From Strigamia acuminata (lineage: Eukaryota > Arthropoda > Chilopoda > Geophilomorpha > Linotaeniidae), in assembly GCA_949358305.1 (NCBI GenBank), contig OX442322.1, positions 372,001 to 436,000 of the forward strand: a stretch of 64,000 nucleotides of DNA, read 5' to 3'. Positions 42,401-54,400 of this stretch are shown in pieces (positions within the stretch are counted from its first letter, which is position 1; each line of letters starts with the position of its first letter). The position numbers and the translations under genes are program-made. Under the pieces are notes generated by a model. The model was not told the origin of the DNA and ran no database searches. It saw only the letters and a list, made by a program, of their open reading frames with translations.

Positions 42401-45400
42401 AAAGCAGCAAAGTCTCAACTCAACAAACAGTTAACACAAATCAATACCTGAAGTTTTTCCAGAGCAGTGAAACCATGTTGTTTGTTTGGTGATGATGTTG
42501 AGAGTGGGCTCAATCCCCAAAGTTTGGAGCTTAAGCCCACTCTGGTCGTGCGCAATGAGCTAGTTTTGGTGTAACGAAGGAATTGTTGCACCAAAACCGT
42601 TGCTTTTGCAAATTACCCTGGCTGAAATGGGGTGAAGTGTGCCCTGGGAGTTTTCACTCTTGTGTTTGGGGTGTTCCAAACCAGAGCAATTAATTAAATA
42701 TAATATGTTATACTTTTTCTGCACTCAAGAAGAGCCCTGGAAGCTGGGCTCCCATTGGCCTAGCCTGATTACTCAGAACTGTGTATAGTTATAGTTGAAG
42801 TTCTACTACAAGGAAAAGTAGTTCCCTATAATGCCTTTCTGGTGTTTTGGGTCTTTTTTATGTATCACTACACAAGTGATATGGCTTGGCCAATGGGAGC
42901 CAAGATGACAGGGCTCTTCTTGAGTGCGGAAAGAGTATAGTGGTGTTAATTAGGGATGTGCGGTATTTTTTTTGGCGTGTGCGGTACGGTATTGGCCAAA
43001 TACCGCAATGAGTGCGGTATACCGCAAATACCACAAATACCGCACCATACCGCAAATACCGCACCATAGAGACCATTTCAGTTATTTTATTTCGGATCTG
43101 ATTCTAATTAATTTGCAACCGTATCGAAAACGTATCGATGCCGATACATTTTGCGAAGCATTCGCATAATGCACGTATCGTTTTCATCTCGTATAGCGGT
43201 ATTTACGGTATTCCGGTATTGCGGTATTTCGGTATTTTTGCGGTAATTGCGTGTGAGTTTGGGCAATAAAGCAATAAAACACAATTAGGAACTTCAAGAC
43301 CGCGAGCGGTCAGGTTTACTACATGAGTCTACAAAGCATGAGTTACAAAACAATAAACGAAACTAAACATGATACGCGATGACGTGCTATTTCCTGTTGA
43401 CGACACATTAAACACTGATTGGTTATACTCTACATTCTCCCACTTGTTTAATGCACATAAAATTCACTCAATAATCAAAAAGTCCGAGTCTCTCATTAGA
43501 AGTCTTCAACTGCTGCCCCTGCAGTGGTTTTGTAAGTCCATCTGCTACCATCTCCGCACTGGGCAGGTACTGGAACTCAATTTGATTATTTGCAACTTTG
43601 TTCTTTAAGAACATGAATCTCAAATCGATGTGTTTTGAGCGCTGATGCATTTGCTCGTCGTCAGCGATTCCTTCTGCTGCCTGATTGTCGCAATAAATTT
43701 TGATTCTGTTCACTTTTAATTCGTTGAAGCCAATTTCGTTGATTAAAGACTTCAGCCACTTTCCCTCTCGTGCGGCTTCGCACATGCCGATGTATTCCGC
43801 TTCACACGATGACGATGCGACGATATTTTGCTTTAACGACCGCCATTACACTGCTCCGTTGCCTAGGGTGAAAACATGGCTGCTAATCGACTTCCTGTCA
43901 TCCGTCCCATTGTTGTGGTTTGAGTCAGAATAGCCAAATAGTCCTTGAAGCTGTCGATCATAACACAAACGCAACCCCTTCGTGCCCTGCAAATATCTTA
44001 GCACTCGCTTTGCCATCATCCAATGGTGTTTAGTTGCACACGAATTAAAACGACTCAGGAAATGTACGCTGAATGCCAAATCTGGTCTCGTGCCTTGCAC
44101 CAGGAACATTAGTGAGCCTATGACGCTTTGGTATGGGTGATTGGTTAGAGCATCATCCTTTTTGTTTAATGCGTCTTTCCATTCTGGTCCCATTGGGGAT
44201 TTTGCTGGTTTGCATTTAGGCATGCCAAATCGCTCTAAAATTTCTTCCACATAGTCGCGTTGGCTGAGCATTATTTTCCCTGTTTCTGTGTCCTTTTCAA
44301 TTTGTATGCCGAGGATTTTCTTCGGCTCTCCCAAATCTCTAATGTTGAATTTTGATGTCAGCTTTTTCAAACAATAGTCCATTAGTTCGTCATTCGAGGC
44401 CAACACCAACATGTCATCAACATAAATTCCGATGATAATTATCCCTCCTTTTCTTCGGCATATAAAAATACAAACATCTGATCTCAGTCTTGTGTAAGCC
44501 ATTATTTCGAGTTCTTCTTTTAATTTTAAATACCAGTTGTGACCGCTCTGTTTAAGTCCATAAATTGCCTTCAATAATTTGCATATTTGTCCTGGTCCAA
44601 AAAGTTCTTCAAGCCCTTGTGGGATTCGCATGAAAATTTCTTCTTTCAGCTTCCCTTTGACACAATTAATGCATTTTTCTTCATTTTGTGTGTCGATTTT
44701 GAGTCCTTTTATGTCCATTTTGGCCATTTTTGCAATTGCAGAACTGTTAATGTGTGCCATTCTTCTATGCCATAATTGTGGTGAATTGTTTGGCATGGGC
44801 CTTGCCACTGCATTTACGTGGTCTTCCAGGTGGACAGGGGTGACGTCTAGTAAGTACTGCTCCCCTTTTACGACACTCTTTTCCTCCTTGAGGCATCCAG
44901 ATGTCGGATCCATTTTTTGACAGTTTGTAGCAAGAAATGAGGTTGTCGGTGAAACTTGGAACTGCTAACACATCTTTTAGGGTCACAAAATGGTGGTCTC
45001 CATCCATGTTGACTTTCAATGTCAGTTCTCCCACCGCCTCCACTTGTCGAGTTCGTCCGTCCGCCACATCAACAAAACGGTTTGTTTGTAAAATTGCATT
45101 TGACAGGTAACTTGCATTTTTTACAATGTGTGATGTTGTCGCCGAATCTAATTGCCATTTCTCGGTGGTGTCGTTGTCAAACTCATCTGTGACGCACGCT
45201 GCATAATGTTTTCCACTTTTGCTGTTGCCTGGATTATTTTTGGGCTTGTCATCGCTTTTGTTTGGCTTTGTTGGCTTCTTATTTGCATTTTCGGGTTTGC
45301 TCCAACAATCGCGAGCAAAATGGCCCATTTTTCCGCATTCGAAGCACTTTTTGTCCTTTTTTGACGAATTTTTACGAAAATCTTTTACTCGTGCGGCGCT

Positions 45401-48400
45401 TTCTGCTCCCTGCTCTCGGTCCTCGTCTTTGTTCCTCAATTCGGCTTGAATTAGGGCGTAACGCACACGGGCCGTGGTCAGTTGATTAGGGGCAATTGCA
45501 TCAAAACTTGCTCGCACCTCATTGAATTTCCTTGGAATTCCTTTCAAAGCATGGCAGGCCACTTCAGCATCTGTGATGGCGTCGCCCAGTTGACGTAATT
45601 TTTCCGCCATGCCTGACACCTTTGTCATGAAGCTCATGGCGTCCTCTGTTTTCAGCCATTTTATATTTGTAATTTCTGACCTTAAAGTTATTTTTTGGTC
45701 TTCCACATTCCCACGATGGATGGTTTCCAACTCGTCCCATGCTTGTTTGGCTGTTACTTTGTTCATTACGAATGCCAACTGGTCGGAGGAAATTGCATCA
45801 AAACTTGCTCGCACCTCATTGAATTTCCTTGGAATTCCTCTCAAAGCATGGCAGGCCACTTCAACATCTGTGATGGCGTCGCCCAGTTGACGTAATTTTT
45901 CCGCCATGCCTGACACCTTTGTCATGAAGCTCATGGCGTCCTCTGTTTTCAGCCATTTTATATTTGTAATTTCTGACCTTAAAGTTATTCTTTGGTCTTC
46001 CACATTCCCACGATGAATGGTTTCCAACTCGTCCCATGCTTGTTTGGCTGTTACTTTGTTCATTACGAATGCCAACTGGTCGGAGGAAATTGCATCAAAA
46101 CTTGCTCGCACCTCATTGAATTTCCTTGGAATTCCTCTCAAAGCATGGCAGGCCACTTCAGCATCTGTGATGGCGTCGCCCAGTTGACGTAATTTTTCCG
46201 CCATGCCTGACACCTTTGTCATGAAGCTCATGGCGTCCTCTGTTTTCAGCCATTTTATATTTGTAATTTCTGACCTTAAAGTTATTTTTTGGTCTTCCAC
46301 ATTCCCACGATGGATGGTTTCCAACTCGTCCCATGCTTGTTTGGCTGTTACTTTGTTCATTACGAATGCCAACTGGTCGGAGGAAAGTGCCTGAGCAATG
46401 GCGTCCAATGCTTTTCCATCCTTCTCGTTCCACGCGTCTACGACTGCGGCTGCAGCCCCTGCTGCTGGGAGATCATTTTCGATCACAGTCCACAGTGTAC
46501 GTGATTTGAGATGTATCTGCATCCTAAAACGCCATGTTGGGTAGTATTTGTGGTCTAACTTCTCCAGTTGAGTATAAACAGTCTTTTCGGCAGCCATTTT
46601 GATTACTCTCGATTTTTGATTGGCACCTTGTCCTTTTCAAAATCTCTTCAAAATTGACTCACGCGCACTGTTTGTTTTCACTGGACAGTTTTACTGCTTC
46701 TCCTCTCGTGCTGAACCCATAACCTTTGTGAGTTTGGGCAATAAAGCAATAAAACACAATTAGGAACTTCAAGACCGCGAGCGGTCAGGTTTACTACATG
46801 AGTCTACAAAGCATGAGTTACAAAACAATAAACGAAACTAAACATGATACGCGATGATGCGATAATTTCCTGTTGACGACACATTAAACACTGATTGGTT
46901 ATACTCTACATTGCGGTATTGCGGTATATCGGTTGGCGGTATTTTGGCGAATATCGCGGTATTGCGCTGTCAAAAAAATACCGCGGTACAGTATACCGGT
47001 ACCGCACACACCCCTATTAAGAAGTCACTTCATTATGTCCTTGTAAATTTTTTTAATACAGTGAAAATTGGAAATAATTTCTTTATTTTGTTGCCATATC
47101 ATTTCGTCGCCTAACCTAACCTAACCTAATCTGACCTAACCTGACCTGACCTAACCTGACCTGCCCTAACCTAACCAAATTTTTTTTAAACATATCATTT
47201 CGTTGCCCTTATGTTCGTTTTGGGTGTCATTTTGTTGCCAAAAACGGCCACAAAATGACACGGCGACGAAATAAAGGGCGACAAAATAAAGAAACCCCCC
47301 TCTTACCATCTCTTCTCCTCCCTTCCATCAAACAGACCAACTGGAGATCATGTTTATTTTCATTTAATTGCTTTAAGAATGGTTTGCTGCTGTTGAAAGG
47401 AAAAGGAAAGGAAAGCTCGTTGTCAAATGGGGAAACCACTTAGGAAATAAAAAAGGGGAAAATAATTTCAAAAAGTAATAAAGAAAAAGTAAAATGGGAA
47501 AAAAATATTAATGTCATTTCTAGGAGGATGTAAATACCGTATTTTACCAAATAAGAGCCGCGGCTCTTATTCAAAACTGCCACTTTGAGCTGCGGCTTTA
47601 ATTCGGGGGCGGCTCCAATTCGGAGGCGGCTCTTATTTTAAATAGTGGCCAATATCTAACTATTATGTTTATTGAACGTGTATAGCCGCGGCTACTAATC
47701 GAGGGCGGCTCTTATATCAAGTTGCCTATCTCGGCCGCGGCTACTATTCGAGGGCGGCTACAATTCGAGGGCAACTCTTATTCGGTAAAATACGGTATTT
47801 ACCGATTAATCATTTTTTTTTTTTTGTTGCAGGCAGTCAACAAAACATTCCAGTGCTGCCCAAACCGTCGAGTCAATCAGATATTGGCCAAAACCGAATG
47901 AGTCATTCTCCCATGGCTCCGCAAGGTGACGCGAGAGAGATTGTTGCATGGTTTGAAAGGGGAATTAACTTTTGTTTGTTTGTTAGCAGGTTGCTACAAC
48001 CAGCCGATGGCCCCGCCGCACATGTCTCCATCAATGTATGGAAACAAAGGTCATCTGGGCATGATGGGAGGGAGCCAGCAAATGGGACCGTATTCACCGC
48101 AGAACCAGGCATACGGTCAGGGTAAGTAGTGGGCGTTGTGTTTGTCGGACGGTTAGTAATCGATTCGTGTGTAAACAGGGTCTTATCCTCGAAGCCATCA
48201 AGGCAGCATGGGCATGCAAGGCTATGGGAGTCAACCACACACATACCCTGGCAGTCAACCGAACAGCATGGGCCAACAGCCATATGGCATGAATCGAATG
48301 GGAAACCACATGCCTGTTGCTCAGGGCTACGGAGGTCAGTACAGTCACCATCATGGTTTAAGTGGTCAGTTTGGCATCAGTGCTGGCCCTGGTGGGGCCA

Positions 48401-51400
48401 TGATGAACTCGATGCCAGGCCACATGCCATCTCACGGGAACAGTGCTATGATGCCCCCCGTTGGAGCGATGAGCAAGGGATCCTCCTCCCTTGTGCCGCC
48501 AAGCGGTGCCCAAGTGGCTGCCCAGGCGGCCGTCATGGCGGCGGCCACTTCGGCTGGACCCCGAATCTCGTTCATGAAAAATGCGATGCAGCAGAAAGCG
48601 TTCACTTCACAAATCAATTTTTATAACAGTGGTTCACCCGGGCCTGGCGTGCCCGGTGGACTACTGCTGAGCCCGGGTCCCATGCCAAGTTCGAGGGACA
48701 GCCCTCTGATACTCTCTTCTTACCACCAGTCCATGCCTCCTCCATCCTTACCCTCCCCATCTCCCAACCTACCTGTCGTTGCCCCCACACAAGCACCCCA
48801 ACTATTGCTCTCTGATGGTGCACAAGCACATGCACTCTCGACTTCGGGTATCTCTTCTCCTACTATGACTCAATCCTCAGACAATGTGTGTGAAGGGAAT
48901 TCAGAGCAAAGAACATCGTCAGTACCCACCTCCTCAGGTAAGAACAAAAGAGAAAAATATATAAATCAATTTAAATCAATATTGTATAATGTGAAAAATA
49001 ATTGCTTACAAACGATAATTAGTCTCCATTCATGCCTCTGTCCACTAGTCTAACTTGTGTAACCTAATTAAGGCTAGCAACTGAAATTTTACCTTTTTCT
49101 TTTCTTTCCTTCTCTTATTAGGAGGAGGCAACTCGGTCAGTGTTGATCCAGTTGCTGTGCAAGACGAGGCCAGCCAACAGTCTACCACTTCGAACACTTC
49201 CAATACTGACGAGCGGGCGGAAACACCGCGATCGAGGAAGGACGTGGTGCAGTCTCATCCGCCTCCACCTGCAAACACCCTGCCCTCGCCGGGTGCCGCC
49301 AGTATGTCTTCGTTTCACGACGAATTCGAGAACGCTAGTAGCCCTAGCTGGCCTCGGACTCCAGCCAGTCCGGTAAGTTCCAATCACTCATTCATTTATT
49401 CATTCATTTTAGTTGTTCTGTGTCAAGCTTGGTCTAACGTGCAATATGTATACAGTGTACAGTATATATATGTATATAAATACGGTCGAAACTTTTAATA
49501 ATGAATCGCAAGGAACCCAAAAAATTGATTTGTTATAACGAAATATTGTTATCGAAATTTTTTAACATGGTGTTCTAAGTCCAGCCAACCAAACCAGCAT
49601 TTTTAGGTATTGTTACGTGGGAGTTACTTACATAAGTTTGTGTGAGTGAGAGGAAAGGAAAAGACTCTGTTTTAAATTTAAACTCAAACTGAAATCCTTT
49701 AACCTTCCCATAGCCAAGCCTAATTTCCACCATTGCTAGCTGTGGTCGGTCAAATCGGCCTTCTTTTAAAATGCTTCTGCGCATGTGCAGAATCTTATTT
49801 CTCCAGGTGCAATCACATTTTTCCTGGCCTCAGCACATGTTTTAATGTGCTCAAACCAGAAAAAATGCGATTGCACCTGGAAAAGTAAGATTGTGCATAT
49901 GCGCAGAATCGTTTCAATATACCACCTAGTGCTAAAAAGTGGCAAAACAATGTACGGCGCTCACGTAATGGTGTTTTATGTTGTAAATATTATTCTTATT
50001 GTTAGTTTATCTTATTCCTAATCGAAATAATATTAGAACTTAGTTATTATAAATTTAAAAAAAATATTTTTGGAGGAATTAAAGCTGGTTCCATAAATTA
50101 ATTTTCAGGAAAAAAAGAGTTACAGTTATTTTACTACTTTTGTTATTTTTCTGACCCACCTTGGCTATGGGAAGGTTAATAAATCGGACAGTTACACTGT
50201 TCGTAATACAATTAATTTATGTCTTTATAAACAAGTTCTCATAATCAACATTGGATGTTTTTACTTCTTATTTAAACAATTATAATTCCAATCATCATAC
50301 ACTTGAAAACACTATGTGAAAACTTATCAACTATATAAGAAAACCAAAGAGCATCGTCAGCCGTTCCACAAACGGGCGACATCAGGTCTCTTGTATCATA
50401 ACACCAGATTTCATACCTGAAAGAGAACTTATAGTGAAGTAACCTGTCTTAGAGTGGGTGGACTCTTTTATAGGAAATCTCCTATATCCTCCTAACTAAG
50501 TTGATCAGTCCGATGATGAGGTGATGATGAAACTATCACCAGCGCCATCTCTGGACGAAATTTAGCAACTAATTACTTAATGTTATTCCGAATTACGCGT
50601 AAAGAATCGTCCGCCAATCGGGACAGTTTGTACGCCTGAGAGTATTCGTTATATCAAGATTCGTTGTAAAGACTTTCGACTGTATATGATACGCATGTCG
50701 ATGCGTTTGTTACGAGTCTCTCTTCTTTTTGTTAGCAGGTCGTCAACAGTCAAATCCATGAATATCACCCTCCTCCCTCTTCCAAGGTTAATTAACATTT
50801 TTTCTAATACATTCATTTTAAAATATTATTTTTTGTTTTGTTTTGTACATTTTATTAAATCAAATTGCTTTTTAAATTTTGCCACAGCGACCCGATAGTT
50901 TGAACAAATTATACGATCTTTCGGATGATCCCGAGCGACGAAGTTTTCTCGACCGACTTGTGCAGCTTAATGACGAAAGAGGGTCTGCACTGACTCAATG
51001 CCCCACCATTAGCAAACAACCATTGGATTTGTTTAAACTTTATTTGGTCGTAAAAGATAGAGGAGGATTTGTTGAGGTTTGTATCAGGGTTGTTTAATTA
51101 GTTGGATGCTAATTTGCTTGATGCTTGCTTCAGGTAACTAAGTCTAAACAGTGGAAGGACGTTGCTGGACAAATAGGAATCGGCGCGTCGTCTAGCGCCG
51201 CATACACATTGCGAAAGCAATATGTGAAGCATTTGTTACCATATGAATGTAAATTCGATCGTGGTGGGATAGATCCACAACCAATCATAAGTCAACTGGA
51301 GGCCGCAACAAGAAAGAAGAGCTCGTCTAAAACGAATACAGCACCTTCTCCAGGTAAGAAATCAGTTGCATAATGGTATATTTCACTCTGCAAAAAATTT

Positions 51401-54400
51401 TGCAAGATCAAAACTTCTCTACTCAAAGCTTACAAGACACACAACTTTTGTAAGTGATTGATTTATTTTTTAACAACAAAACATTTTTTTCTTCTTAGAA
51501 TGTATGAACATTGTTTTTTTGTCTCTATCTAAGAGGATTAATGACACTAATTTTGAATTTGTTTTTTTTATTTTAATGTATGTTTTGTTAGTATATTGCT
51601 TTAAGAGCGTATAATAAATTTTTTTTCCTTTTCTTTTAATCGTATAGCAGGTTCGTCTAATTCACAAGATTCTTTTACTGCATCCAACAGCCAGTCTATG
51701 GACGGATTTCCCACACCGCCAGCTCCTCCATTCAACCAGTATTCACAGAGCGGTAGCGTAGCAAATTCTGATTATCCTGTCGGTTCTACGATGGGTCCGA
51801 TTCCGCCAAGTTCTATGCCGAATAGTGATCCTTCTTCGCATCCGAATATGATGCATCCCCCGCTTCACAACAGTGACAGCATAAATGTACAAAACCCCTT
51901 TGCAGATGACATGCAAGCTCATCCATACCCGAGGGGAAGCAACATGAATTCAGCTATGCCGCCACCAAGCATGCAAAACTCGTACGGTTACGGAAGTGGT
52001 GGAAGCCTGCAGCAAAGGCCAGCACCCACTATTCCAGCCTCCATACCACCCACGTACGCAGGAAATCAACCGATGTCCGGACAAAATCCTCCAGCCACAC
52101 CGTATTCGTATAATGAACAAATTAACAGGGGGACGTCCATGACGCCGCAGTTGGACCAATTTCCACCGACTGATCAATACAGGAGAGGACAGCAGATAAG
52201 CAATCATGACGGCGCCTACAACAATCGAATGCCGGAGCCATACAGCGTGGGTGGTTCCAATTATCCACCTGGGCGCATGCCGGGGACCACTCCTCAATTT
52301 CCATATGGGCCCCAGTTTGATAGAGAGGGGTAAGTTTTTAACTTTTTAGAGTCGAAAAAATGTATGTATATTTTTAATATTTCTATTCAGTGGCCAACCG
52401 ATGGCTTCGAGAGAAACCGTGTACCCGCCGAGAAGTTATTCTGGCTCGCCCGCTTCACAGCAACCTGGTTATGGCGCGCCTGCCGATCAGTATCGACAAG
52501 AACAACCTTATCCGGTATTATTAATTGAGCCTTCGATCCTTTGATGAAGAGCGTTGGTGTTTGTGGGTGTTGTTATCAATTGTTTTTTCTAATCTATTGT
52601 GGGCCCGTGGTTCTTTTTTTTTATTAATATCATTGCTTTTTATGCTCTTGGTTAAGCTTGGATTTTATTATTCGTAATTTGTTCTGTTCGCTTTTGGTCT
52701 TGTTTTATGCAATTAACTGTTACTTTGTTACAATTAACATCTTACGTCATGTAGATGCCGAGTCCGAACCAAGCTACGGATTCTCCACAAGCTCATCTAA
52801 CCCCTGATTCCCCTAAGAAATCTCAAGTACGTGTCGCCTCTTTTGCGTGCTGTTATTTATGGATTTTTTTTACTTTTTTCAATTTGTGGCATAACAACGG
52901 TCTAAAATAAATAACCCGTATAATTAAGTCCTTTCAATTTATTCCCTCTTTTATCTCATTTTATTTTATTTTATTTTTTAACATTTTATTGTTTCTTGCA
53001 TTTATCGGTAATAATACATCAATGTAAACATTTTCAGTGTTATCCCGCTGGACAACAGGAATTGTATTCTCCTTCGAATAAAATGATGGCATCGCAAGGG
53101 TACGCGCAGGGTCCTAAACGTCATCCAGATTTCATGAAGCCGAGTGACCAGCAGTTTCCTTCGTCGAATTCATTCAGTCCTGCACCAGCACCGCAACTTC
53201 CGCTCCCCTATTCAGGTATCAGATTTGTTTTTTTTTAATTAATTTATCGTTTTGAAATAAATTAATTTGGTGTTGATAAATTGTGTTAGGTTGGAGAAAT
53301 GATAATCAATTTGCAGGATATGGAAACCAAGTTCCGCCTCACGGTCCGTCACCGGCCATGCCCAGAGACGAATGGACTGGACGTGATCACAGCAGTCAGT
53401 GGTCAACGATGCACCAAAGGTTTTCATCGCCCGGATCCAGCGGTTACGGCAGCGGCAGTAACATACCGTCGCACATCAATCCCAACATGTCTACTCAAAA
53501 TAGCGTGGGCTCTAGTGCCTCGCTTCGTCAAATAATGATGCAGAGAATGCCTATTAATAACTTCAAAGACAAGCAACCGACTGAATATGCTATGCAGACT
53601 AAAATGCAGGTAATTTTGGTCGAGAGGTGAGTGGCGTAAGGCATACACAAAGATTGATTTTTGTCTTTGATTTGCTAGTCTGCGTCTCAGATGACTGCGA
53701 ATGCCCAGTACCCACCGAAGCGCGAGATCATCTTCCCGGTGGACAGCGTGGAGGGCATCACACCTTTGCTGGTGAAGAAGAAGAGGATTATGGCCCGTGA
53801 TTTGATTCCTGTCGAAGCTTGGCGTCTGATGATGTCGCTCAAAAGTGGTCTTCTTTGTGAGAGCACCTGGGCTCTGGATGTGCTGTCGGTTTTGCTCTTT
53901 GACGACTCGAGCGTTTTATACTTTAGCTTGCAGAATCTGCCCGGGCTTTTGGAAGTTCTCATGGAGCACTACAGACGTTGTCTTTCCGAGGTGTTCGGAA
54001 TGAACGAGGAAATGGAACTCGATTTTATAACTGGCAAAGGTCGGGAGCCGCCACCGTTAGCACCGACGTTGATGCGCAGTCATTGGTGGCAGTGCAGTGA
54101 CGAGGACGAATACGAGGCCGACGATGCAAACGAGGGCCCGGATGTGGATCTGGGTGTGGTGGAAGGCGTAGACCCTTCGGATAAAACTGTGGTGACGGAT
54201 TGCTATTTTAGTAACGGGAAAATGCTGCACGACAAAGTGGTCAAAGTGTTGAGCAGAAAGGACTTGTTCATTTCCGACGCCGACAAAGCTTGGGACACGT
54301 TTGAAGGCTTCAGTGGTAGTAGCGAACACTGGCAGCTGGGTGGCGGCAACACGACCTTACACATACAAACCCATTTTGAAAATGACAAACATTTAGTTCA

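Larger units (their letters stand above)
43252..46910 (-). mobile_element. Ty1/copia LTR retrotransposon, internally deleted, complete ends
   Basis: LTRs 43252-43434 and 46727-46910 (TGTGAGTTTGGGC...ATACTCTACA) differ only by a few bases near the GCGATGACG/GCGATGATG site. A 5-bp target duplication TTGCG flanks the element (43247-43251, 46911-46915). Next to the 5' LTR on the minus strand is GGTTATGGGTTCAGCACG, similar to the internal initiator-tRNA-Met site used by Drosophila copia. Gag is enlarged by a threefold repeat, and integrase plus the first part of RT are deleted. It is a non-autonomous or dead copy. Confidence 0.93.
42951..47016. mobile_element. Palindromic 'GCGGTA' element split by a copia insertion
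   Basis: The left part 42951-43251 (TAGGGATGTGCGGTATTTTT..., many ACCGCAAATACCGC words) and the right part 46911-47016 (...GTACCGCACACACCCCTA) form one element with inverted ends TAGGGATGTGCGGTA and TAGGGGTGTGTGCGGTA, flanked by TTAA on both sides. The copia element lies between 43252 and 46910. The element was therefore present before copia arrived. Confidence 0.75.

Noticed and set aside
50505-50565. Hammerhead-ribozyme-like motif (GATGATGAGG...GATGAAAC)
   Set aside because: The core CUGANGA...GAAA arrangement with three helices cannot be drawn; chance resemblance.
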